The notes: a model not told the origin generated them from the sequence alone. DNA of 12,721 bases from Vicinamibacteria bacterium (GCA_025937075.1 JAICSD010000078.1:1-12721), one strand, 5' to 3'. Positions 1 through 7,439 are shown, numbered from the stretch's first letter. Numbers and translations are program-made.

Positions 1-1092
1 ATCCAGATCGACTCGGTCAATATCCTTGCGCGCGCGCATTACCTGCCGACGTTCTCGCGCTACGGGCCGTATCCGATGTCTGCGCTCGATACCCTGGCGC
101 ACAGCCGCCGCGAGCTGTTCGAGTACTGGGGACATGCGGCGTGCTTCCTCCCGATCGAGTTGTATCCGCTGATGCGGTGGCGGATGGAGAACCAGCGCGC
201 CGCTTGGAACGGCGTGGGTGCGAGGTCGCGACAGTTCATCGAGGCCGTTTACCGGGAGGTCGCCGAGCGCGGCCCGATCTCGGCGGGCCAGCTCTCGATC
301 GGCGGCAAGAGCACGGGGCCATGGTGGGGCTGGTCGAAGGGCAAGCGTGCGGTCGAGCTGCTGTTTCGCCAAGGGCGCGTCGCGGTGGCGGGCCGGCGCA
401 ACTTCGAGCGGCTGTACGACATTCCGGAGCGAGTCATTCCTCGAGCCGTGCTGCAATCGCGCGCGGTCGCGGCCCCGGATGCGAAGAAGGCGCTGCTCGT
501 GCGCGCCGCTCGCGCCATGGGCGTCGGGACCGCGAGGGACATCGCGCAATATTTCCATATCGACGCCTGGTGGGATCGGTTGTCCGTCAACGGACGCCGG
601 CCGCAGGAGAAGACGAGTGCGCTCTTCGATGAGCTCGTCGAGGAGGGCTGCCTCGACCGCGTCCGCGTGGAAGGCTGGAAGCACTCCGCGTTCATGGTCG
701 CGGGCGCCAGAATTCCGCGGTCCATGGACGTGCACGCGATCGTGTCGCCGTTCGACCCGGTGCTGTGGGAGCGGACGTGGACCAAGGCGGTGTTCGACTT
801 CGAATACCAGATCGAGATCTACGTTCCTGGGCCGAAGCGAATCTACGGCTACTACGTCCTGCCGTTCCTGCTCGGCGACCGCTTCGCCGCGCGCGTCGAT
901 CTGAAAGCGGACCGGAAGACGTCCACTCTTGTTGTGCACGCCGCCTATGTCGAGCGCGGGCGCGACGCGAACGAAGTGGCGGCGGCGCTCGCGGACGAGA
1001 TCCGCTCCATGATCCGCTGGTTGTCGCTCGATTCTGTGCTCGTGCACCTCAAGGGGAATCTGGCGTCGCCCCTGCAGCGCGCGCTCGCGTGA
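1..1092 (+). CDS. YcaQ-like interstrand-crosslink DNA glycosylase (HTH_42 / AlkZ superfamily), 5' partial
   Basis: The reading frame is open from the first base of the window, so the N-terminus (about 35-45 residues by family length) lies outside; 363 residues are visible. The first visible residues are IQIDSVNILARAHYLPTFSR, which contain the Q-x-D catalytic motif (Q2, D4) of YcaQ-type glycosylases; AlkZ proper has Q-x-Q. Further family hallmarks are EYWGHAACFLP (about residues 41-51) and a basic, winged-helix-rich body. Enzymes of this family excise bulky N7-alkylated bases and unhook interstrand crosslinks without nuclease activity; this is cytoplasmic DNA repair. The internal ATG at 76 is not the true start, because family-conserved sequence precedes it. 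The stop TGA (1090-1092) shares its A with the ATG of the next gene, which indicates translational coupling. The family assignment is strong; the precise substrate is inferred. Confidence 0.88.
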   Translation: MQIDSVNILARAHYLPTFSRYGPYPMSALDTLAHSRRELFEYWGHAACFLPIELYPLMRWRMENQRAAWNGVGARSRQFIEAVYREVAERGPISAGQLSIGGKSTGPWWGWSKGKRAVELLFRQGRVAVAGRRNFERLYDIPERVIPRAVLQSRAVAAPDAKKALLVRAARAMGVGTARDIAQYFHIDAWWDRLSVNGRRPQEKTSALFDELVEEGCLDRVRVEGWKHSAFMVAGARIPRSMDVHAIVSPFDPVLWERTWTKAVFDFEYQIEIYVPGPKRIYGYYVLPFLLGDRFAARVDLKADRKTSTLVVHAAYVERGRDANEVAAALADEIRSMIRWLSLDSVLVHLKGNLASPLQRALA

Positions 1093-1646
1093 TGAACCTC
1101 GTCTGGCCTGCGCGCGAGTATCTCGCCAGCTACGTCGGCGCCCTGGAGCGCGGCTGGTCTCCGGACAATCTGCGCCCCGAGGCGGCACGCGAAGAGCTGA
1201 GCCGCATCGCCGCGGATGCTGACGCGTTTCTCGCGAGCCTCATCGACCGGGACGCCAGCGGCGGTCCGATCGCATTGCCCGACGGCGCGGCCGTCTCGCG
1301 GTTGCCTGGCTACCGCCGCTGGATGTGGGACGGCGAGTTCTGCGGCAGCATCGGCTTCCGGTGGCAGCCCGGCACTGAAGCGCTTCCGCCGTACTGTCTC
1401 GGTCACATTGGCTACACCGTCGTGCCGTGGAAGCGGCGCCGCGGCTATGCGACGGCGGCGCTGCGCGAGATGCTGACGGAGGCCCGGGCCGAGGGGCTGC
1501 GCTATGTCGAGATCACGACGGACCCGGACAACGTCGCGTCGCAGCGCGTCATCGAGGCGAACGGCGGGGTGCTCTTCGAGCGTTTCATCAAGCCGCCCGC
1601 ATATGGCAAGGGGATCCCCGGGCTCCGCTATCGCGTGCCGCTGTAG
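1092..1646 (+). CDS. GNAT family N-acetyltransferase (COG3981-like)
   Basis: This 184-residue protein is a probable acetyl-CoA-dependent N-acetyltransferase. The start ATG at 1092 overlaps the upstream stop as TGATG, so it is probably made by coupled reinitiation. The core is in the C-terminal half: HIGYTVVPWKRRRGYATAAL (about 105-124) holds the acetyl-CoA pyrophosphate loop R-x-x-G-x-A (R115, G118, A120), and DPDNVASQRVIEANGG (144-159) is the usual beta5/alpha4 segment in which N147 and S150 are well conserved. The layout resembles the predicted acetyltransferases of COG3981. The N-terminal 60 residues are less typical and probably form the substrate side. The acceptor is unknown. Coupling to a crosslink-repair glycosylase would fit detoxification of an amine-bearing compound, but this is speculation. 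The gene ends 19 bp inside the convergent DinB gene. Confidence 0.85.
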   Translation: MNLVWPAREYLASYVGALERGWSPDNLRPEAAREELSRIAADADAFLASLIDRDASGGPIALPDGAAVSRLPGYRRWMWDGEFCGSIGFRWQPGTEALPPYCLGHIGYTVVPWKRRRGYATAALREMLTEARAEGLRYVEITTDPDNVASQRVIEANGGVLFERFIKPPAYGKGIPGLRYRVPL

Positions 1647-2134
1647 GTGCCCTCCTTCGGCCCCCGCGCCTCCTTGGTGATCTGGCGAATCGCACCGAGA
1701 TGGTAGGCGAGGTGCGGGACGCTGGCGATCATGCCGGCGAGCTCCACGTTGCTTACCTCACGCGGTGAGCTGAGGGCCTTCAGCCAGCGCTGCGCCTCCC
1801 CGCGCAGGCCATCTCGAATCGCACTCCACTCGTGATCGCCGACGCTCGATATCTTCCAGGCCGCCTCCCACGTGGCGTCGGCGAACGGATTTCCGCCCTC
1901 CGCCGCCCATCGATTCATCAGCGACAGGCCGTAGCGCAGGTGCTGCGCATGGGCGGCGATTGTCGCGCCGCCATTGGCGGAGCGCGATGCGTCTGCTGCC
2001 GTCAGCTTGTCGAGCGACCGCAGCAAGCCCACGTCGCCGGAATTGAGGACGAACGCATCGCCCTGGGCGCTTGCCCCCTCGACGAGCTCCGAGAAGAGGC
2101 GCCCGAGTGCCGGACTGAGATCAGTGGTGTGCAT
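1628..2134 (-). CDS. DinB-fold putative metal-dependent protein
   Basis: This 168-residue protein is likely a four-helix bundle of the DinB/YfiT-like superfamily, cytoplasmic, function unknown. Members bind one divalent metal with three histidines and include thiol-dependent transferases. The likely triad is H65 (in AHAQHLRYGL, with H62 next to it) plus H141 and H145 in VPHLAYHLGAIRQI, which has the expected H-x3-H near the C-terminus. I chose the ATG at 2134 because AGGTGG lies 8 nt upstream (2143-2148); a GTG at 2146 gives a 4-residue longer form but overlaps that ribosome-binding site. The 3' end overlaps the convergent GNAT gene by 19 bp. Upstream it is divergent from the cupin gene across 82 bp. 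A second DinB-fold gene lies at 11475; the two share the fold but not close sequence. Confidence 0.8.
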   Translation of the reverse strand: MHTTDLSPALGRLFSELVEGASAQGDAFVLNSGDVGLLRSLDKLTAADASRSANGGATIAAHAQHLRYGLSLMNRWAAEGGNPFADATWEAAWKISSVGDHEWSAIRDGLRGEAQRWLKALSSPREVSNVELAGMIASVPHLAYHLGAIRQITKEARGPKEGTYSGTR

Positions 2135-2142
2135 GACGGCTT

Positions 2143-2148
2143 CCACCT
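2143..2148 (-). promoter_or_regulatory. Ribosome-binding site deciding the DinB start
   Basis: AGGTGG on the minus strand sits 8 nt before the ATG at 2134. This favours that ATG over the in-frame GTG at 2146, which lies inside the site. Confidence 0.5.
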
Positions 2149-2177
2149 GGAAAGTGCGTACCGAACCAAGGCTGGCG

Positions 2178-2183
2178 TAGGAT
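2178..2183 (+). promoter_or_regulatory. Candidate -10 element for the cupin gene
   Basis: TAGGAT lies 39 nt before the cupin start and 20 nt before its ribosome-binding site, which is a suitable place for a -10 box in the 82-bp divergent gap. No good TTGACA-like hexamer is seen 16-18 nt upstream, so this remains a positional guess. Confidence 0.3.
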
Positions 2184-2202
2184 ACTGCCTGTCAGAAAAT
2201 CC

Positions 2203-2209
2203 AAAGGAG
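2203..2209 (+). promoter_or_regulatory. Ribosome-binding site favouring a TTG start for the cupin gene
   Basis: AAAGGAG is one of the strongest Shine-Dalgarno matches in the window. It is 7 nt before the TTG at 2217 and 13 nt before the ATG at 2223, so spacing favours TTG initiation. Confidence 0.55.
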
Positions 2210-2216
2210 TCCCGCT

Positions 2217-2705
2217 TTGCGAATGATACTCGTCACGCTGCTGTCGAGCCTTGTTCCCGTGGTTGTGCCCGCTGCGCAGCAGCCGCCGCCCGAAGCGAAA
2301 CCCGGACAGGCGATGGGGACCAGATACGAGGACGTGCGCTGGCAGATGATCCTTCCCGAGCTCGGCGCCGATTCGCCGCAGATTTCGATTCTGCGCGTCG
2401 ATCCCGCGAGCAGAGCGACACAACTGCTGATTCGCATTCCGAAGAAGATGCATGTACCGATGCACTGGCACAGTGCCAACGAAACGCACACGGTGATACG
2501 CGGCCAATGGACGTTCGAACACGAAGGGGCGCGCGAGGAGCTCGGTCCCGGCGGATTCAATTACATCCCCGCGAAGATGCAGCATCAGGCCTGGGCGTCG
2601 GACGAGGCGCTGGTGTTCATCACGGTCGATGGCGCCTGGGACGTCAATTGGGTCAGCGGTCCACCGACGAAGGCCGATCTGGGGAAGACGCCGGGCACGC
2701 GCTGA
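2217..2705 (+). CDS. Secreted small cupin-domain protein
   Basis: This is a 162-residue single-domain cupin. The N-terminus MRMILVTLLSSLVPVVVPAAQQ looks like a Sec signal peptide with cleavage near A20, so the protein is probably periplasmic. Cupin motif 1 is visible as HWHSANE (H83, H85, E89), followed by the G-rich turn and motif 2 with YIPAKMQH (H123). H83, H85, E89 and H123 form the usual metal site. Small exported cupins of this kind are usually annotated only as cupin-domain proteins; the reaction cannot be told from sequence. The start is TTG at 2217, supported by AAAGGAG at 2203-2209; the ATG at 2223 would shorten it by two residues. It is preceded by a divergent DinB gene and followed by gene remnants, so it is probably monocistronic. 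Confidence 0.82.
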   Translation: MRMILVTLLSSLVPVVVPAAQQPPPEAKPGQAMGTRYEDVRWQMILPELGADSPQISILRVDPASRATQLLIRIPKKMHVPMHWHSANETHTVIRGQWTFEHEGAREELGPGGFNYIPAKMQHQAWASDEALVFITVDGAWDVNWVSGPPTKADLGKTPGTR

Positions 2706-2729
2706 GGGCGTTCATCGTCAGCCCTTCGT

Positions 2730-2888
2730 CTATCGCCGCTTGGAGCTGTGCTGCCGAATCCAGTCGGCAAGCGCTTCCTCTCCCAGTGCGCCGTCGGCGA
2801 TGGCCATGATCTCCTCGACGACCGCTGCCGTCGGCTGCGTCCTCTGCGGGCGCAGCCTCACAGGATCAGCTTCGATAGGCGTTTTCAG
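2730..2888 (-). pseudogene. Remnant: C-terminus of a Doc (death-on-curing)-like toxin
   Basis: On the minus strand 52 codons end at TAG (2730-2732). The last half, reading AVVEEIMAIADGALGEEALA and then DWIRQHSSKRR, resembles the C-terminal helices of Doc/Fic death-on-curing toxins, where a segment like AV..ml.iA.G...E..lA.Wlr.h closes the protein. The Fic motif HxFx(D/E)GNKR and the rest of a roughly 125-residue toxin are absent. Upstream of about 2888 the frame stays open, but its content is then the shadow of two plus-strand coding segments. No antitoxin gene is nearby. The open frame could be chance, but the amphipathic pattern and the family-like ending argue for a real tail. The assignment is from memory of the family and is moderate at best. 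Confidence 0.4.
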
Positions 2889-3050
2889 GTGACGACCGAT
2901 AAGTGGGGACCGTACCAGCTCGTGTTGCCACCCGGTGACTTCGAGATCTGGGTCGAGCGTGCCGGTCGGCCCGTGGCGGCGCAGCAGAGGGTCCACATTG
3001 ATGACGGCCTCGAGCGGCACCTCGCGCTCACGGTCGAGTACGACAAGTGA
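2889..3050 (+). pseudogene. Remnant: C-terminus of a carboxypeptidase-regulatory-like domain protein
   Basis: Fifty-three codons ending at TGA (3048-3050) read VTTDKWGPYQLVLPPGDFEI, then WVERAGRPVAAQQRVHIDDG and a final strand ending LALTVEYDK. This is the typical end of a carboxypeptidase-regulatory-like (transthyretin-like beta-sandwich) domain: the tyrosine-corner pattern G-x-Y-x-L-x-L-P-P-G, then alternating strands. Such domains normally sit in much longer exported proteins. The in-frame sequence upstream of 2889 does not continue the fold and instead encodes the Doc-like tail on the other strand. A GTG at 2889 could start translation but has no clear ribosome-binding site. I read it as the 3' end of a gene whose front was lost. 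Confidence 0.5.
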
Positions 3051-3062
3051 GTTGATGATCCT

Positions 3063-3479
3063 ATGGCCACCGTTCAAGTCCGTTACATCGTGCGCGACGT
3101 CGACGCCGCGATCGCTTTCTACACCCAACACCTGGGATTCACCCTCAACATGCATCCGGCGCCGCCCTTTGCCATGCTGTCGCGCGGCGATCTGCGGCTG
3201 GTGCTGAGCGCGCCAAACCCGATGGGCGGCGGCGGCCAACCAATGCCCGACGGGACGCCGCAGGAACCCGGCGGCTGGAACCGATTCGCGATCCAGATCG
3301 ACGATCTCGATGCGGCCGTCCAGCGGTTGCGCGCGGCCGGAGCGCGATTCCGCAACGACATCGTCACCGGCACGGGCGGGCGTCAGATCATCGTCGAGGA
3401 TCCATCGGGAAATCCCGTCGAGCTCTTCGAGCCCGCGATTTCCGAAGCGCGCCTGCAGCAGCGGCCTCACGAGAAGTGA
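3063..3479 (+). CDS. VOC family protein (glyoxalase/bleomycin-resistance fold)
   Basis: This 138-residue protein has the two beta-alpha-beta-beta-beta modules of the vicinal-oxygen-chelate fold. Module 1 starts VRYIVRDVDAAIAFYTQHLG (6-25), the usual strand plus FY...LGF helix. Module 2 starts NRFAIQIDDLDAAVQRLRAA (73-92) and ends VEDPSGNPVELFEP (111-124), where E120 is the customary metal ligand. The histidine often found in the first strand is not present (R7/Y8), so metal binding may be incomplete or different. Candidate roles in this superfamily range from antibiotic binding to lyase or dioxygenase activity; none can be chosen. The start ATG at 3063 follows the remnant's stop by 12 nt and has only a weak AGTGAG-like site. 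It is probably a stand-alone cytoplasmic protein. Confidence 0.85.
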   Translation: MATVQVRYIVRDVDAAIAFYTQHLGFTLNMHPAPPFAMLSRGDLRLVLSAPNPMGGGGQPMPDGTPQEPGGWNRFAIQIDDLDAAVQRLRAAGARFRNDIVTGTGGRQIIVEDPSGNPVELFEPAISEARLQQRPHEK

Positions 3480-3529
3480 TCGGCCTGGCTCGTCGAACAT
3501 CTGCCGCCGATGCGTGACATGAAGGAAAC

Positions 3530-5572
3530 ATGATCAACATGGATCGACGAACATTTCTCACCAGCGTCGCGGCAGGCATTGCCGCGGGTGCTGCACCGGC
3601 AGCGGAACGCGTGAGTGGGCCGGGCCGGCCGCAGATGCCAGGACCTGAATCAGGCCTCGCGGATCCGGCGTTCCGGCCGCTGCCGCTTGCAGCGATCCGT
3701 CCGGCCGGGTGGCTGGCGCGTCAGCTCCGGATCCAGGCGGACGGGTTGAGCGGCCACTTGGATCAGTTCTGGCCCGACGTGCGCGACAGCCAATGGTTCG
3801 GAGGAACCGCCGAAGGATGGGAGCGCGCGCCGTACTGGCTCGACGGCGTGATCCCCCTCGCGTGGCTGCTGGATGACGAGGTACTCGAGCAGCGCGTCAC
3901 TGCGCACGTGGACTACATCGTGAGCCACCAGCGCGCCGACGGCTGGTATGGGCCCTATCCGACGGACGCGAGTGTCAAGCGGTACGACATGTGGGCGATT
4001 CTGCTCGCGAACAAGGCGCTCGCGCAGTACCACGCCGCGACAGGTGATGCGCGCGTGCTGGACGCCGTCGTCAAGAGCCTGCGTGCGGTCTTCGAAGGAC
4101 TGGACAGGACGCCATTATTCGACTGGGGGCGGTATCGCTGGTACGAAGGGCTCGTGCCGGCGTTCCATGCGTACGAGCACACGAGGGAGCCCTGGCTGCT
4201 CGACCTCGCACGGAAGCTTCGCGCCCAGGGGGTCGATCTCGCAGCGTTGTATGAATCCGACGACATCAAGGTGCCGACGCCTCGTCGCGGGCTCTGGAAA
4301 TGGACCAAGCACGGCGTGAACGCCGGGATGGCGCCGAAGGCGTCCGCGCTCATGTGGCGTCTGGATCGGCGACCGCAAGATCGCGCGCTCGGCGCGCGCA
4401 TCATCGAGGTCCTCGATCGCTATCACGGACAGGTAACAGGCATGTTCGCGGCGGACGAGACGCTCTCCGGGAAGAACCCGCTCCAGGGAACCGAGCTCTG
4501 CGCCGTGGTCGAATTCATGTATTCGCTCGAGCACCTGTTTTCCACGTTCGGCGATCCTGCATTCGCCGATCGGCTCGAGCGAGTGGCGTTCAACGCGCTA
4601 CCGGCTGCCATTGCGCCCGACATGTGGTCGCATCAGTACGATCAGCAGGTGAACCAGGTTCAATGCACGATCAACGGGGATCACAACTGGACGACGAACG
4701 GGCCCGAATCGAACCTGTTCGGTCTGGAGCCCACTTACGGGTGCTGCACGTCGAACATGCACCAGGGATGGCCGAAGTTCACCGCGCATCTCTGGATGAA
4801 GACGCCGGACGATGGGCTCGTCGCCGCGGCGTGGGCGCCGTGCCGCGTGAACACTGAAGTGCGCGGCGTTCCTGTCGCGATCTCGGTCGACACGGATTAT
4901 CCATTTCGCGAAGAAATCAAGCTGACCGTCGCGCCGGTGCGCGATGTGCGGTTTCCATTGCTGCTTCGCGTCCCGGCATGGGCTGACGGTGCAAGCATCC
5001 GGATCGCCTCCGACCCGGAGTCGCGCATGGCGGCTGGCACCCTGCATCGTGTGGAGCGCGCCTGGGCCGGTGCAACCGACATCGTCCTGCGATTCCCCAT
5101 GCGTCCCGTGGTATCGGTGCGTTACAACGACGCTCTCGCCGTCGAGCGCGGCCCGCTCGTGTATTCGCTGCAGATCGGCGAGCAGTGGACGCGCGTGAAC
5201 GCGGACAAACCGCACCGCGAGCTGCCGCATGGCGACTTCGAGGTGCGGCCGGCGACGCCGTGGAACTACGGTCTCATCGTCGACGAACACCACCCGGAGC
5301 AGACTCTGCACTTCGAGGAGCGTCCAGTGGGCGAGCACCCGTTCTCTCCGGACGGGAGCGGGATGATTGCGCGCGCGCTGGGCCGACGGATCCCGGATTG
5401 GAAGATCGAGCACGGCTGGGCCGGCGAGTTCTCGCCACCGGACACGAGGACGGCCGATCCGCAGAAGCCGGTCTCCGGCGAGCCGGTCGAGTCCATTACG
5501 CTCGTCCCGTATGGATGTACGAACATCCGGATCACGGAACTTCCGATGTTGAGCAAGCCGGCCAGCGCGTGA
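3530..5572 (+). CDS. Tat-exported beta-L-arabinofuranosidase-type glycoside hydrolase (DUF1680 / GH127-like)
   Basis: This 680-residue exported enzyme begins MINMDRRTFLTSVAAGIAAG, a twin-arginine (R6, R7) signal followed by an Ala-rich stretch. The body is an (alpha/alpha)6 barrel ending in beta-sandwiches, as in DUF1680/GH127. The key residues of characterised GH127 HypBA1 (Glu322, Glu338-x-Cys340, Cys417-Cys418, with Cys417 the nucleophile and a zinc bound by Glu338 and the three cysteines) have counterparts here: E310 in ADETLSG, E322-L-C324 in GTELCAVVE, and C405-C406 in YGCCTSN. The C-terminus ends ITLVPYGCTNIRITELP, as in DUF1680. The likely role is release of L-arabinofuranose or a related sugar outside the cytoplasm. 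The loop between the two glutamates is shorter than in HypBA1, so the substrate may differ. GAAGGAA at 3521-3527 is close to ATG 3530; ATG 3539 is an alternative start. It converges on the DUF4038 gene with a 10-bp gap. Confidence 0.88.
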   Translation: MINMDRRTFLTSVAAGIAAGAAPAAERVSGPGRPQMPGPESGLADPAFRPLPLAAIRPAGWLARQLRIQADGLSGHLDQFWPDVRDSQWFGGTAEGWERAPYWLDGVIPLAWLLDDEVLEQRVTAHVDYIVSHQRADGWYGPYPTDASVKRYDMWAILLANKALAQYHAATGDARVLDAVVKSLRAVFEGLDRTPLFDWGRYRWYEGLVPAFHAYEHTREPWLLDLARKLRAQGVDLAALYESDDIKVPTPRRGLWKWTKHGVNAGMAPKASALMWRLDRRPQDRALGARIIEVLDRYHGQVTGMFAADETLSGKNPLQGTELCAVVEFMYSLEHLFSTFGDPAFADRLERVAFNALPAAIAPDMWSHQYDQQVNQVQCTINGDHNWTTNGPESNLFGLEPTYGCCTSNMHQGWPKFTAHLWMKTPDDGLVAAAWAPCRVNTEVRGVPVAISVDTDYPFREEIKLTVAPVRDVRFPLLLRVPAWADGASIRIASDPESRMAAGTLHRVERAWAGATDIVLRFPMRPVVSVRYNDALAVERGPLVYSLQIGEQWTRVNADKPHRELPHGDFEVRPATPWNYGLIVDEHHPEQTLHFEERPVGEHPFSPDGSGMIARALGRRIPDWKIEHGWAGEFSPPDTRTADPQKPVSGEPVESITLVPYGCTNIRITELPMLSKPASA

Positions 5573-5582
5573 GTGCGATCGA

Positions 5583-7439
5583 TCAACGTCGCGGCACTTC
5601 TACGAGGCTCAATCCCCAGTCTTCGGCATCCGGAAACGCCGGAAGTGCGATCTCGCCGATGTTGTTGGCCTTGATCGTGCCGCTGCCGACATCGACCCAG
5701 TCGCCTGTCCGCGGATTGAACCAGCGCGCGCGATAGACGGCTTCGGGCACGGCGCCGCGGATCCGCGACTGCGGGCAACCTTTCTCGAAGTACGCGAGGA
5801 AGAACCGCTGGTCCGCCGTGCGTGCCGCATACGCCCAGCCCTCATAGGCCTTCGTGTTCGCCGTGCGCGAAGGGACAACGTAGTCGTCGGGCGCGAGGTC
5901 CTGATAGCGGGCGCCTTCCGACATGACGAAGCGCGGCAAGTAGGACATGTCGGCGCCCGACATCCATTGGAAGGCGTCCCACATGTGTGTCGGCGCGGCC
6001 TGCTCGATGTCGGCGCCCCAGATCCCTTCGGCACCGTACACATGGCCGGCGAGCCCTCCTGAGAGCACGCTGCCGTACATCGATGATCGGACGAACTGCG
6101 CGTCGCGGTCCGAGCCTCCTGGAGCGCCGTACTTGTAGCCCCCGTTCAGGCCGCGCGCATCCACGTAGCCGGAGTAATAGGGCTCGCCGTTGAGTGCGGG
6201 ATGCGTGCGATCGTCGCGAAAGATTTCGGTGAGATACCAGTAATACTCGTGCTCGCGCTTGTTGCCGGTCGTGTGGAGCGTCACCCACGAGTCCGGGCCC
6301 CAGTTGGTGAGCGTCGACGGGTTCGCGTTTGCAGACGTGAGCGTCCCGAACGGCGGCGGTCCGTACGTGTCGTTCATCGTCTGGATCGCGGCGTTGAACT
6401 GCGGGACCGTGATGCTCTCGGCGATGATGTCGAGGTGCACCGGGCTGAACACGATGTTGTTCGCGCCGTAGCGCGCACGGATGTACTCCATATAGCGCGC
6501 GGGCGATTGCGGCCATGCGTGATATTTCATCCACAGTTCACTTGCGTCGCGCCGGAACGATTCGATGAACACGATGAACCCGTGCGCGTTCAGGTAATCG
6601 ACTTTCCGATCGAGGTATCGGAAGTAGTCCGGGTTGATGCGATCCATGTCGGGAAAAACGCTCTCGTATCCCGGCGCCTTGCCTGGAAAGAGGAACGGCC
6701 GACCTCCCTCGTTCCTCATGTTCTTTGCTGTGCCGGTGCGTGCGTCGGGTCCGGTCCCGAACTCGAGCCAGGCGGAGCGCACGGTCAGGTGATTCGCATC
6801 GTCGACGATGTGCCATGGCTGGCCGTCGTTGTCCCAGTTGGGGAACGCGGCGATGATGCTGATCCAGTTGTAGCCTTGCGCCTTTCTGAAGCGGACGTAA
6901 TCCTTGAAGCCGGCGTCGGCTCCGATCGGACGCTCCGTCTCATCGTCGTACCACTTGACGCGATTGGTGGCTGCGGCGTACCAGGTATCGCCAATCGCGA
7001 AGAACGGCGTGCCGTCGGCGAACTGGAGCGCGTGGTTGTTCGGGGTGGCGCGGAGGAAGCCGCGGCGCAGCGGATTCTCGGCTTTCTCGCGCTCGGTCCA
7101 GTCGATGGCGGTGAAGCTGCCATGCTTGCCCGCGAGGCCCGGCTCGGCCGGCAGTGCGCCGCTCGTCCATCGCCATTCACCCGGCGCGGTCGCGACGAGA
7201 CGCACGCGGAACGTGTCGCTCCCGTCCCAGAAGCCGTAGATTCGCCGGTGGAACTCAGGCCCATCGAGGTCCACCCAGATCGTGACGTCCGTGTACGGGT
7301 TGGCGAACGTCGTCGATGAATGAAACGTCAGCTCCTGTTTTTCCCAGACGTGGGCTGGAGCGGCGGCTGTTGCTGTTGCCGGCAGACACACAGCCGACAT
7401 GGCGTATATGGCAGCGCGCAGCGACTCGATCAACGGCAT
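5583..7439 (-). CDS. Secreted DUF5060-DUF4038 (apiosidase-like) glycosidase with collagen-binding-like C-terminus
   Basis: This 618-residue exported protein starts at ATG 7439, with GGAGGG 4 nt upstream (7444-7449). Residues 1-27 form a signal peptide (MPLIESLRAAIYAMSAVCLP, then ATATAAA). Residues about 29-105 are a DUF5060 immunoglobulin-like domain (FWDGSDTFRVRLVATAPGEW). Residues about 125-480 are a DUF4038 (beta/alpha)8 barrel, seen in FLRATPNNHALQFADGTPFF, GDTWYAA, FIVFIESF, and NGEPYYSG with E419 as a likely catalytic carboxylate. Residues about 525-615 match the putative collagen-binding domain that usually ends DUF4038 proteins (FFLAYFEKG, ARWFNPRTGDW). DUF4038 proteins are related to family 140 apiosidases acting on pectin rhamnogalacturonan II, but many act on unknown glycans. 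It converges with the GH127-like gene, which suggests a shared substrate. Confidence 0.87.
   Translation of the reverse strand: MPLIESLRAAIYAMSAVCLPATATAAAPAHVWEKQELTFHSSTTFANPYTDVTIWVDLDGPEFHRRIYGFWDGSDTFRVRLVATAPGEWRWTSGALPAEPGLAGKHGSFTAIDWTEREKAENPLRRGFLRATPNNHALQFADGTPFFAIGDTWYAAATNRVKWYDDETERPIGADAGFKDYVRFRKAQGYNWISIIAAFPNWDNDGQPWHIVDDANHLTVRSAWLEFGTGPDARTGTAKNMRNEGGRPFLFPGKAPGYESVFPDMDRINPDYFRYLDRKVDYLNAHGFIVFIESFRRDASELWMKYHAWPQSPARYMEYIRARYGANNIVFSPVHLDIIAESITVPQFNAAIQTMNDTYGPPPFGTLTSANANPSTLTNWGPDSWVTLHTTGNKREHEYYWYLTEIFRDDRTHPALNGEPYYSGYVDARGLNGGYKYGAPGGSDRDAQFVRSSMYGSVLSGGLAGHVYGAEGIWGADIEQAAPTHMWDAFQWMSGADMSYLPRFVMSEGARYQDLAPDDYVVPSRTANTKAYEGWAYAARTADQRFFLAYFEKGCPQSRIRGAVPEAVYRARWFNPRTGDWVDVGSGTIKANNIGEIALPAFPDAEDWGLSLVEVPRR

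Larger units (their letters stand above)
2706..3062. other. 357-bp stretch without an intact gene; remnant junction
   Basis: Between the cupin stop and the VOC start there is no complete gene. Apart from the two gene tails described for this stretch, I see no tRNA, repeat or terminator. The flanks 2706-2729 and 3051-3062 show nothing notable. Confidence 0.5.

Noticed and set aside
1832..2809. A 325-codon plus-strand open frame across the DinB and cupin genes
   Set aside because: It spans two genes on opposite strands, has no recognisable domain and is rich in arginine and cysteine as in shadow frames.
2730..3500. A 256-codon minus-strand open frame covering the remnant region and the VOC gene
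   Set aside because: Its upstream part is the mirror of the well-supported VOC gene and of the carboxypeptidase-regulatory tail. Only the last 52 codons look like protein in their own right.
5572..5598. Possible hairpin between the GH127-like and DUF4038 stops (AGTGC...GCACT)
   Set aside because: The outer stem is only 5 bp, the inner part pairs poorly and no T-run follows on either strand, so I do not call a terminator.
6201..7319. A 372-codon plus-strand open frame
   Set aside because: It is opposite the DUF4038 gene, whose domains are clear. The translation is low-complexity R/V/E/D of the kind seen in GC-rich antisense frames.
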